From an uncultured Prevotella sp. (GTDB lineage: Bacteria > Bacteroidota > Bacteroidia > Bacteroidales > Bacteroidaceae): a stretch of 64,000 nt of DNA. Shown piece by piece: positions 26,565 through 34,651 of the stretch. The stretch covers positions 186,001 to 250,000 of the forward strand of contig NZ_CAMJFM010000001.1 of the NCBI RefSeq assembly GCF_946404925.1, read 5' to 3'. How positions within the stretch are numbered: position 1 is the stretch's first letter; every line of letters begins with the position of its first letter. The translations under genes and the position numbers were made by a program. The notes beneath the pieces were generated by a model. The model did no database searches. It was not told the origin of the DNA and saw only the letters and a list, made by a program, of their open reading frames with translations.

Positions 26565-27908
26565 ATGGCAAATGTAGTTAAGTTACGCAAAGGCTTAGAC
26601 ATTACCCTTGAGGGCAAGGCCGAGGAGAAGAAAATCCAGCTGAAATCAAACGGCAAGTTCGCGCTTGTACCCGATGATTTCGAGGGTGTAACTCCAAAGG
26701 TTGTTGTCAAGGAGGGCGATAAGGTCAAGGTCGGGGATGCGCTGTTCGTTAACAAGCAGTATCCTGAGGTGAAGTTTGCCTCGCCAGTAAGCGGCACAGT
26801 CTGCGAGGTGGTGCGTGGTGAACGTAGAAAAGTGCTCTGCGTAAGAGTGGATGCCGACGAGAAGCAGGAGTTCGTTGACTTCGGCAAGAAGGATGTCGGC
26901 ACGCTAACGGGCGAGCAAGTTATTAACGCATTGTTGGAAGCAGGTATCTTCGGATACATCAACCAGTTGCCTTATGCTGTGTCTACCAATCCTAGTGTCC
27001 AGCCTAAGGCAATTTTTGTATCTGCCCTGCGCGACAAGCCTCTGGCATGCAACTTCGAGTACGAGGTAGCCGGTCAGGAGCAGGACTTCCAGACGGGTAT
27101 CACAGCCCTCTCGAAGATTGCCAAGACTTATCTGGGTGTAGGCGTAGGCTCAAAGCTTGAAAGCGTTAAGGATGCTGAGGTTAACGTATTCGACGGTAAG
27201 TGCCCTGCAGGCAACGTTGGTGTACAGGTTAACAACATCGACCCTGTGAACAAGGGCGAGGTGGTTTGGACCATCGGCGATCCAACAGTTGTGCTGTTCA
27301 TCGGCCGCCTGTTCAACACCGGTAAGGTTGATCTGCGCCGCACAGTAGCCCTGTGTGGTAGCGAGATTAAGAACCCTGCTCACGTTGATATGCTGGTAGG
27401 CGAGGAGCTCTCTACTCTGCTCAGCAACAGCTACGATGCACAGAAGAGCGTTCGTATTATCAATGGTAACGTGCTTACAGGCCGCCCAACCACTAAGGAC
27501 GGATTCCTTGGTGCTCACACCAGCGAGATTACAGTTATCCCCGAGGGTAACGATGCTGATGAGATGCTGGGTTGGATTCTGCCCCGCTTCAAGCAGTTCT
27601 CTGTTAACCGCAGCTATTTCTCATGGCTGTGTGGCAAGAAGCAGTATGCTCTCGATGCCCGCGTAAAGGGTGGTGAGCGCCACATGATTATGAGTGGCGA
27701 GTACGACAAGGTGCTGCCTATGGACATCTACGGCGAGTACCTCATCAAGTCTATCATCGCTGGCGATATCGACCGTCAGGAGGCTCTGGGTATCTACGAG
27801 GTAAGTCCTGAGGACTTTGCTCTCGCAGAGTTCGTGGATAGCTCTAAGCTGGAGTTGCAACGCATTGTACGTGAAGGTCTTAACATCCTCCGTAAGGAGA
27901 ATGCGTAA
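26565..27908 (+). CDS. nqrA: Na+-translocating NADH:quinone reductase subunit A
   Basis: 447-residue peripheral subunit of the sodium-pumping Na+-NQR complex, implicated in quinone binding. The opening (VKLRKGLDITLEGKAEEK) and GDALFVNKQYPEVKFASPVSGTV are typical; there is no transmembrane helix or signal. First gene of the complete nqrABCDEF operon. The complex couples NADH oxidation to Na+ export, the main respiratory NADH dehydrogenase in many Bacteroidales. Confidence 0.97.
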   Translation: MANVVKLRKGLDITLEGKAEEKKIQLKSNGKFALVPDDFEGVTPKVVVKEGDKVKVGDALFVNKQYPEVKFASPVSGTVCEVVRGERRKVLCVRVDADEKQEFVDFGKKDVGTLTGEQVINALLEAGIFGYINQLPYAVSTNPSVQPKAIFVSALRDKPLACNFEYEVAGQEQDFQTGITALSKIAKTYLGVGVGSKLESVKDAEVNVFDGKCPAGNVGVQVNNIDPVNKGEVVWTIGDPTVVLFIGRLFNTGKVDLRRTVALCGSEIKNPAHVDMLVGEELSTLLSNSYDAQKSVRIINGNVLTGRPTTKDGFLGAHTSEITVIPEGNDADEMLGWILPRFKQFSVNRSYFSWLCGKKQYALDARVKGGERHMIMSGEYDKVLPMDIYGEYLIKSIIAGDIDRQEALGIYEVSPEDFALAEFVDSSKLELQRIVREGLNILRKENA

Positions 27909-27940
27909 TGTTAATGTTTAACGTTTAATGTATATATAAA

Positions 27941-29101
27941 ATGTCAGCATTAAGAAATTATCTCAATAAGATAAAGCCGAACTTTGAGGAGGGTGGCAAG
28001 CTTCATGCCTTCCGCTCTGTGTTCGACGGCTTTGAGACCTTCCTTTATGTGCCCAACGACACAGCGAAGGCTGGAGGCGTGAATATTCACGATTCTATCG
28101 ACTCGAAGCGCATTATGAGTATGGTGGTTATCGCTCTGATGCCCGCCATGCTGTTTGGTATGTATAACATCGGCTATCAGAACTATATGGCTGCAGGCAC
28201 ACTCGCAGGCGCAAGCTTCTGCGAGATATTCGCTTATGGCTTTCTGGCTGTTCTGCCAAAGATTCTGGTTAGCTACATCGTAGGTCTGGGCATCGAGTTT
28301 GCCTGGGCTCAATGGAAAGGCGAGGAAATCCAGGAGGGTTACCTTGTATCAGGTATCATTATTCCGCTGATTATTCCTATCGGTTGTCCGCTGTGGATGC
28401 TAGCTCTGGCCTGCGCATTCTCAGTAATCTTCTGTAAGGAGATATTCGGTGGTACAGGTATGAACATCTTCAACCCTGCTGTTGCAGCACGAATGTTTCT
28501 GTTCTTCGCTTATCCTTCAAAGATGACTGGTGATACCGTTTGGGTAGCACAGAACTCTATCTTCGGACTGGGTAACGACCTGCCCGATGGATTCACAGCT
28601 GCTACACCTCTGGGCCAGATTGCACAGAACATCAATCCTGACTCTTCTATCATGGATATGGTGCTGGGCTTTATTCCTGGTTCAATCGGTGAGACATCGC
28701 TCATCGCCATCGCCATCGGTGCTGCTATCCTGCTGTGGACAGGCATCGCTTCTTGGCGCACTATGATCAGCGTATTCGTTGGTGGTATCGCACTTGCAGT
28801 ACTCTTCGAGCAGACTGGTCAGGGCATGACATGGTGGCATCACCTGGTAATGGGTGGTTTCGCATTCGGTGCTGTGTTTATGGCTACCGACCCTGTTACA
28901 TCATGCCGCACAACCACAGGTCAGTACATCTACGGATTCCTGATTGGTGCTATGGCCATCATCATCCGTGTGATGAATGCCGGTTATCCTGAGGGTATGA
29001 TGCTCGCCATCTTCTTTGGTAACATGTTTGCTCCTACTATCGACCACTTCGTTGTGGAGCGCAATATCTCTAACCGTTTAAAGAGAGGAGGTCGCAAATG
29101 A
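27941..29101 (+). CDS. nqrB: Na+-translocating NADH:quinone reductase subunit B
   Basis: 386-residue membrane subunit with about ten transmembrane helices; binds riboflavin and a covalent FMN. The FMN-threonine motif is visible in TAATPLG (Thr following the Ala-Ala pair), in the region of residues 225-232. N-terminus LRNYLNKIKPNFEEGGKLHAF is family-typical. The stop overlaps the nqrC ATG by 4 bases (ATGA, 29098-29101). Confidence 0.97.
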   Translation: MSALRNYLNKIKPNFEEGGKLHAFRSVFDGFETFLYVPNDTAKAGGVNIHDSIDSKRIMSMVVIALMPAMLFGMYNIGYQNYMAAGTLAGASFCEIFAYGFLAVLPKILVSYIVGLGIEFAWAQWKGEEIQEGYLVSGIIIPLIIPIGCPLWMLALACAFSVIFCKEIFGGTGMNIFNPAVAARMFLFFAYPSKMTGDTVWVAQNSIFGLGNDLPDGFTAATPLGQIAQNINPDSSIMDMVLGFIPGSIGETSLIAIAIGAAILLWTGIASWRTMISVFVGGIALAVLFEQTGQGMTWWHHLVMGGFAFGAVFMATDPVTSCRTTTGQYIYGFLIGAMAIIIRVMNAGYPEGMMLAIFFGNMFAPTIDHFVVERNISNRLKRGGRK

Positions 29102-29712
29102 AACTGAATACAAACTCTAACGCGTACATTATTATATATAGCGCGATAATGGTGGTTATCGTAGCCTTCCTGCTGGCATTTGTCTATCAGGCATTGAAGC
29201 CTATGCAGGATGCTAACGTAGCACTTGATGTTAAGAAGCAGATTCTCTACTCGCTCAACATCCGCGACCTTGATGGTTCGGCTGCCGAGGCAAAGTATTC
29301 TGAGGTAGTTAAGAACGAGACAGAGAAGGACGGACAGAAGCTCTATGAGTGCCAGATTGATGGCAAGAACATAGTTGTGGCCAGCCTTAAGGGAATGGGT
29401 CTCTGGGGCGGCATCAGTGGCTATCTGGCTATCGACCCCGAGGGTAAGGTTTACGGTGCCTACTTCAACCACGAAGGTGAGACCGCTGGTCTGGGTGCTG
29501 AAATCAAGGACTCTCAGGCTTGGCAGGAGAAGTTCATCGGCAAGCAGATCTGGGACGAGAACGGCAACGTAGTACTCTCAGTAGTTAAGAAGGTTGAGAA
29601 CCCCGCTACTCAGGTTGACTGTGTAACTGGTGCAACCCTCACTTCGAATGGTGTTGATGCCATGCTGAAGGACGGCCTGAAGAATGTTAAACCAAATGCA
29701 GAGGAGGAGTAA
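29098..29712 (+). CDS. nqrC: Na+-translocating NADH:quinone reductase subunit C
   Basis: 204-residue subunit with one N-terminal transmembrane helix (about 10-30) and a periplasmic FMN-binding domain. The covalent FMN attachment motif is TGATLTS near residues 179-185, in the CVTGATLTSNGVDAM segment. ATGA overlap with nqrB; nqrD starts 4 bases after its stop. Confidence 0.97.
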   Translation: MKLNTNSNAYIIIYSAIMVVIVAFLLAFVYQALKPMQDANVALDVKKQILYSLNIRDLDGSAAEAKYSEVVKNETEKDGQKLYECQIDGKNIVVASLKGMGLWGGISGYLAIDPEGKVYGAYFNHEGETAGLGAEIKDSQAWQEKFIGKQIWDENGNVVLSVVKKVENPATQVDCVTGATLTSNGVDAMLKDGLKNVKPNAEEE

Positions 29713-29716
29713 GATT

Positions 29717-30340
29717 ATGGCATTATTCAGTAAACAAAATAAGGAGGTTTTTACAAACCCATTAAACGTCGACCATCCTATTCTTGGACAGGTGCTGGGT
29801 ATCTGCTCGGCATTGGCTGTTACATCGCAGCTTAAGCCTGCCATCGTAATGGGACTCGCCGTTACTGTGATTACCGCATTCTCAAACGTAATTATCTCAA
29901 TCATCCGCAACACTATCCCTAACCGCATTCGTATTGTGGTTCAGCTGGTGGTTGTGGCTGCGCTGGTAACTATCGTTAGCCAGATTCTGAAGGCTTTCGC
30001 TTACGATGTGAGCGTTCAGCTCTCTGTGTATGTAGGTCTTATCATCACCAACTGTATCCTGATGGGTCGCCTCGAGGCGTTCGCCATGCAGAACAAGCCT
30101 TGGCCTTCGTTCCTCGACGGTGTAGGTAACGGTCTCGGCTACGCTATGATTCTGGTAATCGTAGGTGCTGTACGCGAGTTGCTGGGCCGCGGTTCGCTGC
30201 TGGGCTTCCAGCTCATCCCCGATGCCTGCTACGACTTTGGATACGTAAACAACGGTATGATGACGATGCCTGCTATGGCGCTGATTCTCGTGGGATGTGT
30301 GATTTGGGTTCATCGTGCTTACTTTTATAAGGAGAAATAA
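29717..30340 (+). CDS. nqrD: Na+-translocating NADH:quinone reductase subunit D
   Basis: 207-residue integral membrane subunit with six helices, paralogous to NqrE; it helps form the Na+ channel and, with NqrE, binds an Fe centre. I start at the ATG at 29717 (MALFSKQNKEVFTNPLNVDHPILGQVLGICS region), preceded by a GGAGGAG ribosome site at 29702-29709; in-frame upstream ATGs lie inside nqrC. The conserved GICSALAVT and NCILMGRLEAFA motifs are present. Confidence 0.96.
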   Translation: MALFSKQNKEVFTNPLNVDHPILGQVLGICSALAVTSQLKPAIVMGLAVTVITAFSNVIISIIRNTIPNRIRIVVQLVVVAALVTIVSQILKAFAYDVSVQLSVYVGLIITNCILMGRLEAFAMQNKPWPSFLDGVGNGLGYAMILVIVGAVRELLGRGSLLGFQLIPDACYDFGYVNNGMMTMPAMALILVGCVIWVHRAYFYKEK

Positions 30341-30343
30341 GAT

Positions 30344-30970
30344 ATGGAACACGCAATATCATTACTATTCAGGTCGATCTTTGTCGACAATATGATCTTC
30401 GCCTTCTTCCTCGGCATGTGCTCTTATCTGGCTGTGTCGAAGACTGTGAAGACTTCGCTGGGACTGGGTCTCGCTGTGACATTCGTGCTCACCGTTACCG
30501 TTCCCGTTAACTATCTGTTGCAGACCAAGGTGCTGGGTCCAGACTGTCTTGTCGAGGGTGTTGACCTCAGCTACCTGTCGTTCATCCTCTTCATCGCCGT
30601 TATCGCCGGTATGGTGCAGTTGGTTGAGATGACTGTAGAGAAGTACTCTCCATCGCTCTATGCAGCGCTGGGTATCTTCTTGCCTCTGATTGCCGTAAAC
30701 TGCGCTATCATGGGTGCTTCGCTGTTCATGCAGCAGCGCATCCTGATGGACCCCTCTAACTCGCAGGCCATTACCAGCGTATGGGATGCCATCGTTTATG
30801 GCTTCGGCTCTGGTCTCGGTTGGGCGCTGGCCATCGTGGCTATGGGTGCCATCCGCGAGAAGATGCAGTATAGCGATGTGCCCAAGCCTCTGCAGGGCCT
30901 CGGCATCGTGTTTATCACCGTGGGCCTCATGGCTATGGCTATGATGTGTTTCTCAGGACTGAACATATAA
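30344..30970 (+). CDS. nqrE: Na+-translocating NADH:quinone reductase subunit E
   Basis: 208-residue six-helix membrane subunit, homologous to Nqr[22 protein letters not shown] and [10 protein letters not shown] hold the conserved Cys residues of the inter-membrane iron site. Starts 3 bases after nqrD. A 34-base AT-rich spacer of repeated TTAAGAATT steps separates it from nqrF. Confidence 0.96.
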   Translation: MEHAISLLFRSIFVDNMIFAFFLGMCSYLAVSKTVKTSLGLGLAVTFVLTVTVPVNYLLQTKVLGPDCLVEGVDLSYLSFILFIAVIAGMVQLVEMTVEKYSPSLYAALGIFLPLIAVNCAIMGASLFMQQRILMDPSNSQAITSVWDAIVYGFGSGLGWALAIVAMGAIREKMQYSDVPKPLQGLGIVFITVGLMAMAMMCFSGLNI

Positions 30971-31004
30971 GATTTAAGAATTTAAGAATTGAAAAATTGA
31001 AGTT

Positions 31005-32273
31005 ATGGCTCAGTTTATAGCATATAGTATAGGGGTTTTCCTCGCGGTAATCATCCTGCTGGTGATTATCCTGTTGGTGGCTAAGAAGTATCTCAGCCCC
31101 AGCGGTAATGTGAATATTACAGTTAACGGCGATCGTGTGCTCAACGTACCTCAGGGCAACAACCTGATGGCTACCCTCAACCAGAATGGCATTTTCCTGC
31201 CTTCGGCTTGTGGTGGTAAGGCCAGCTGCGGCCAGTGTAAGGTTCAGGTGCTCGAGGGTGGTGGCGAGATTCTCGACTCAGAGAAGCCTCACTTCACTCG
31301 TAAGCAGATTAAGGACCATTGGCGCCTGGGTTGCCAGTGTAAGGTTAAGGGCGACCTGAAGATTCACGTAGATGAGTCGATCCTGGGTGTTAAGGAGTAC
31401 GAGTGTACCGTTATCTCTAACAAGAACGTGGCTACCTTTATCAAGGAGTTCAAGGTGCAGCTGCCTGCTGGCGAGCACATGGACTTCCTGCCTGGTTCGT
31501 ACGCTCAGATTAAGATTCCTAAGTTCGATTGCATCGACTACGATAAGGATATCGACAAGAGCCTGATTGGCGACGAGTATCTGCCCGCATGGGAGAAGTT
31601 CGGACTGTTCCCACTTAAGTGTAAGAACCCCGAGGACACCATCCGTGCCTACTCAATGGCCAACTATCCTGCCGAGGGTGATGTGTTTATGCTCACCGTG
31701 CGTATCGCCACACCTCCATTCAAGCCAGATCGCAGCGGCTTTATGGATGTGAACCCTGGTATCGCTTCATCGTATATCTTCTCGCTGAAACCTGGCGACA
31801 AGGTAATCATGAGCGGACCTTTCGGCGATTTCCACCCACACTTCGACTCGAAGAAGGAGATGATTTGGGTTGGTGGTGGTGCCGGTATGGCTCCGCTGCG
31901 CGCACAGATCATGCACATGACCAAGACGCTGCACACCACCGATCGCGAGATGCACTACTTCTATGGTGCTCGCGCGCTGAACGAGGTGTTCTATCTCGAC
32001 GACTTCCTCGGTCTGGAGAAGGAGTACCCCAACTTCCACTTCCACCTGGCACTCGACCGTCCAGACCCAGCAGCCGATGCTGCTGGTGTAAAGTACACAC
32101 CGGGATTTGTTCACAACGTGATGTTCGAGACCTATCTGAAGGACCACGAGGCTCCCGAGGATATCGAGTACTACATGTGCGGTCCTGGCCCCATGTCGAA
32201 GGCCGTTGTGGGCATGCTCGACTCTCTCGGCGTAGATCCCGAGAGTATCATGTACGATAACTTCGGCGGATAA
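31005..32273 (+). CDS. nqrF: Na+-translocating NADH:quinone reductase subunit F
   Basis: 422-residue NADH-oxidising subunit: one N-terminal helix (about 5-25), a 2Fe-2S ferredoxin domain (SACGGKASCGQCKVQV and a downstream Cys in LGCQCKV), an FAD domain (RAYSMANYPAE), and an NADH domain (WVGGGAGMAPLRAQI; YMCGPGPMSKAV). The terminal FGG is family-typical. Last gene of the operon, closed by the hairpin at 32299-32336. Confidence 0.97.
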   Translation: MAQFIAYSIGVFLAVIILLVIILLVAKKYLSPSGNVNITVNGDRVLNVPQGNNLMATLNQNGIFLPSACGGKASCGQCKVQVLEGGGEILDSEKPHFTRKQIKDHWRLGCQCKVKGDLKIHVDESILGVKEYECTVISNKNVATFIKEFKVQLPAGEHMDFLPGSYAQIKIPKFDCIDYDKDIDKSLIGDEYLPAWEKFGLFPLKCKNPEDTIRAYSMANYPAEGDVFMLTVRIATPPFKPDRSGFMDVNPGIASSYIFSLKPGDKVIMSGPFGDFHPHFDSKKEMIWVGGGAGMAPLRAQIMHMTKTLHTTDREMHYFYGARALNEVFYLDDFLGLEKEYPNFHFHLALDRPDPAADAAGVKYTPGFVHNVMFETYLKDHEAPEDIEYYMCGPGPMSKAVVGMLDSLGVDPESIMYDNFGG

Positions 32274-32298
32274 TCCCTTCCGCTCGTCCATAAAAAAA

Positions 32299-32336
32299 GT
32301 GCAGCAACTAGAGATGGTTGCTGCACTTTCTTTTCT
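32299..32336. terminator. bidirectional terminator between nqrF and the AraC-type gene
   Basis: GTGCAGCAAC (32299-32308) pairs perfectly with GTTGCTGCAC (32317-32326) around an 8-base loop, with a T-rich run to 32336 and an A-run on the left. It serves nqrF (+) and the AraC-type gene (-). Two related hairpins follow at 33971 and 34597. Confidence 0.85.
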
Positions 32337-32338
32337 AA

Positions 32339-33217
32339 TTACTTTCCTTCCCTATATTGCAGCGGCGTCATGCCTACCTGTTTCTTGAAATAGCGGTTGA
32401 AGGCTGTTGGCTCGGGGAAGTTCAGGCGTTCACCTATCTCATAGATCATGAGGTCAGAGTGCTTCAATAGCACTTTAGCCTCAGTTGTTGTGGTGCGGTT
32501 CAGCCAGTCCATCACCGAGAGCCCCGACTGCTGGCGTACCACATCGCTCAGATGGTTGGCGGTCAAGGCAAGTTTATTGGCATAGAAGGGAATGTTGCGC
32601 TGGGTAGTCCCATGTTGCCGAAGTAGCGTGAAGAAACGGCTCATAATCTCTTCGCTGCGTGATAGACTGCGATGTGAGCCTTCAGCTACAAGTGCCCTCT
32701 GCAGTTTGTTGACATCGGCTACCATCGAGAGTACGAGGAAACTGATGGCGCTGTCAGAATGCTCCGCTCGCCCCATCTGTCGGGCTATCAGGTCGAAGTA
32801 CTCTCCTATACGCTGATAGTCGTTCTCATGGAGCGACAGATGCAGAACTTCTACTGGGAAAATACGCTTGGCCAGCTCATGGTCTATACCGGGAAGGTCG
32901 ATAACAGCTAGGGCTTCTACGGCATAGTCGTCCGAGAAATCCTGCACCTCGACAATGGTGTCAGGAGGTAGCACGATGATATCGCCCCGACACAGCGCAT
33001 GGTCAAGAAGATTGAAACGATAGAGGGCCTTTCCGTTGATGATGCGGAGAAAACGCCGCTCTGTCAGTCGGATGGGTTGGCCAATCCTAGTCCGTTGTAT
33101 CACAACGTCCGACTGGCGCACAAGAATAAAGTGGCTGCCCATCACGTTTTGTGGGCGGGCAGCAGCGCCGATTTTGTCTTTTATCTGCTCGGCATTCAGC
33201 GTTTCAATGGTCTTCAT
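32339..33217 (-). CDS. AraC-family transcriptional regulator
   Basis: 292 residues from the ATG at 33215-33217; an upstream TTG reading lies at the promoter element itself. The N-terminal part is a cupin-like effector domain (GQPIRLTERRFLRIINGKALYRF, IVLPPDTIVEVQDF). The C-terminal ~100 residues are a double helix-turn-helix: YANKLALTANHLSDVVRQQSG, then IYEIGERLNFPEPTAFNRYFKKQVGMTPLQYR. It is divergent from the HXXEE membrane protein, so it may regulate that gene; ligand unknown. Confidence 0.92.
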   Translation of the reverse strand: MKTIETLNAEQIKDKIGAAARPQNVMGSHFILVRQSDVVIQRTRIGQPIRLTERRFLRIINGKALYRFNLLDHALCRGDIIVLPPDTIVEVQDFSDDYAVEALAVIDLPGIDHELAKRIFPVEVLHLSLHENDYQRIGEYFDLIARQMGRAEHSDSAISFLVLSMVADVNKLQRALVAEGSHRSLSRSEEIMSRFFTLLRQHGTTQRNIPFYANKLALTANHLSDVVRQQSGLSVMDWLNRTTTTEAKVLLKHSDLMIYEIGERLNFPEPTAFNRYFKKQVGMTPLQYREGK

Positions 33218-33232
33218 AAGCACATTTTTCTG

Positions 33233-33240
33233 CAAAAATA
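33233..33240 (-). promoter_or_regulatory. -7 promoter element of the AraC-type regulator
   Basis: Reads TATTTTTG on the minus strand followed by GCA; 15 bases upstream of the ATG at 33217. Confidence 0.65.
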
Positions 33241-33306
33241 ATCATTATCCGTGAAATTGCACACAAACGAGCAGAAAAAGTTCATCAACCACTCCCAAAA
33301 ACCACG

Positions 33307-33314
33307 TACCTTTG
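33307..33314 (+). promoter_or_regulatory. -7 promoter element of the HXXEE gene
   Basis: TACCTTTG followed by GCAC, 28 bases upstream of the ATG at 33343. The 125-bp divergent gap with the AraC-type gene is the likely site of regulator binding. Confidence 0.7.
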
Positions 33315-33342
33315 CACCCAGAAACATTTAAATATTACGATT

Positions 33343-33951
33343 ATGACAAAGTTTATAAAATTCTACGCACTCGAGATTTACACCGTACTGGCTATGCTCT
33401 TTATTGTTTACACCGCTATGCTAGGCGAACTGTCTGTGATTCAGAAGTTGGTTGTGATTGATGCTTTTCTCTTTGTCCTGCACGAGTGGGAAGAAGGGCA
33501 CTATCCAGGTGGCTTTATCAACCTGATTGCCGGGATGATACAAATTAACCCGAGTGATGAGATCAAGCGTGCCAGCCGTATTCCTGCCGGCATAATGCTG
33601 CTCCTGCTCAGCATGGTGCCGTTCTTCTATCATGATGTGCCGATGATAACGATGGTTGTAGCCACCTTCGGTATCATCGAGGGCTTTGTCCACACGATGG
33701 GCATCCGCCTGTTCCGCATGAAGAACTTCTACACCCCTGGCGCAGCTACAGCCTGGCTGGAACTGGTGGTAAGCGGATTGATGATTGCCCACCTCGTAAC
33801 AAACCACCTCGGCCAGTGGCAGGACTATGTGTTTGGCCCCATCATCATGTTCATCTGTTTCGGCATGCTCCAGAAGACTATGACGCTGATGGTTGGCATC
33901 AACTACAGCGACATGCCCAAGCTGGTTAAGCGGCAATGGAGCGGGAAATAA
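33343..33951 (+). CDS. HXXEE-domain membrane protein
   Basis: 202-residue protein with about five or six transmembrane segments and the family motif HEWEE near residues 48-52 (LHEWEEGHYPGG), a candidate metal or proton site. HXXEE proteins have no established function. Divergent from an AraC-type regulator and ended by its own hairpin, so it is probably a single-gene transcript controlled by that regulator. Confidence 0.85.
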   Translation: MTKFIKFYALEIYTVLAMLFIVYTAMLGELSVIQKLVVIDAFLFVLHEWEEGHYPGGFINLIAGMIQINPSDEIKRASRIPAGIMLLLLSMVPFFYHDVPMITMVVATFGIIEGFVHTMGIRLFRMKNFYTPGAATAWLELVVSGLMIAHLVTNHLGQWQDYVFGPIIMFICFGMLQKTMTLMVGINYSDMPKLVKRQWSGK

Positions 33952-33970
33952 CTTCCCCCAAAAAGAATAA

Positions 33971-34009
33971 AAGTGCAGGAACTTCACGGTTACTGCACTT
34001 CTTTTTTTG
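33971..34009. terminator. terminator after the HXXEE gene
   Basis: AAGTGCAG-GAAC (33971-33982) pairs with GTT-A-CTGCACTT (to 34000), followed by CTTTTTTTG. Second member of the AAGTGCAG hairpin family. Confidence 0.8.
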
Positions 34010-34217
34010 TTATTCCACTTTAGTCATCTGGAAGGTGGCGGTGTAAGGGGCTCATCACCACCAGAAACGGGCGCATCATTATGTCGACATTATCAAGTTC
34101 TGAATATAATAGTACGTTTTTTCTGCAATACACTTGCAAGATTGAAGAAAAAAGTGCGAAAAAATTTGGAGTGTAACTAAAATTTAGTTACATTTGCAGC
34201 AGTAGGAGGATTGGATT
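34010..34217. other. intergenic region: possible decayed gene end, promoter and operator of hicB
   Basis: No full gene. On the minus strand 34010-34054 encodes a short C-terminus-like run (APYTATFQMTKVE, then TAA) after an in-frame stop, possibly the relic of a lost gene. The right half holds the hicB promoter and palindromic operator (34166-34197). Confidence 0.45.
34166..34197 (+). promoter_or_regulatory. hicB promoter with overlapping palindromic operator
   Basis: TTTG at 34166-34169, a 20-base spacer, then TACATTTG at 34190-34197: a full match to the Bacteroidetes two-part promoter. A perfect inverted repeat GTAACTAAAATTTAGTTAC (34174-34192; 9-bp arms, 1-bp centre) covers the spacer and the TAC of the -7 element, so a bound dimer would block polymerase. 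Autoregulation by the ribbon-helix-helix domain of HicB is the likely use. Confidence 0.75.
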
Positions 34218-34562
34218 ATGAATACAATGACTTACAAGGGTTATATCGGATCAGTTGCTTTCAGCGAGAAAGACAATGTGTTTTTCGGAAAGATTGAAGG
34301 CATCAACGGATTGGTGAACTTTGAGGGCGAGAGCGTGAAGGAGTTGACCGATGCTTTTCATGAAGCTGTTGATGACTATTTGGCTTACTGCGAAGATGAG
34401 GGCATCGAGCCTGATAAGAGCTATAGCGGCGTACTAAATGTTAGGCTCACACCTGCTATCCATCGCCAGATTGCCATCCTTGCACGCCAGGCTGGACAAA
34501 CGCTAAACGCCTATATTAAGGATGCTTTAGAGCAGAAGGTTGAGGCAGATGTTGCTTTATAA
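34218..34562 (+). CDS. hicB: HicB-family antitoxin, solitary
   Basis: 114 residues. The N-terminal half (YIGSVAFSEKDNVFFGKIEGI, then LTDAFHEAVDDYLAYCEDEGIEP) is the partly degraded RNase-H-like HicB fold. The C-terminal 45 residues (VLNVRLTPAIHRQIAILARQAGQTLNAYIKDAL) are a ribbon-helix-helix DNA-binding domain. No HicA toxin (about 60-85 residues with a dsRBD-like fold) is present on either side. Strong AGGAGG at 34204-34209 sets the ATG. Family members normally neutralise HicA mRNA interferase and repress their own operon; as an orphan it may be a stand-alone regulator or an immunity remnant. Confidence 0.88.
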   Translation: MNTMTYKGYIGSVAFSEKDNVFFGKIEGINGLVNFEGESVKELTDAFHEAVDDYLAYCEDEGIEPDKSYSGVLNVRLTPAIHRQIAILARQAGQTLNAYIKDALEQKVEADVAL

Positions 34563-34596
34563 TAGCCTAAAACGAGTGAGGATTAAACCATACAAA

Positions 34597-34633
34597 AAGT
34601 GCAGCGCCAATAAGGTTGCTGCACTTGTTTTTT
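34597..34633. terminator. terminator between hicB and pflA
   Basis: AAGTGCAGC (34597-34605) pairs with GCTGCACTT (34618-34626), with an inner GCC/GGT pairing and a T-run to 34633. Third member of the same hairpin family; it can serve both hicB (+) and pflA (-). Confidence 0.8.
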
Positions 34634-34651
34634 TGCTTTGCGGCGGGGATT

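Noticed and set aside
34010..34217. Hidden hicA toxin gene next to hicB
   Set aside because: Neither strand holds an open frame of 60-85 codons with a HicA-like fold in this gap or in the gap after hicB.
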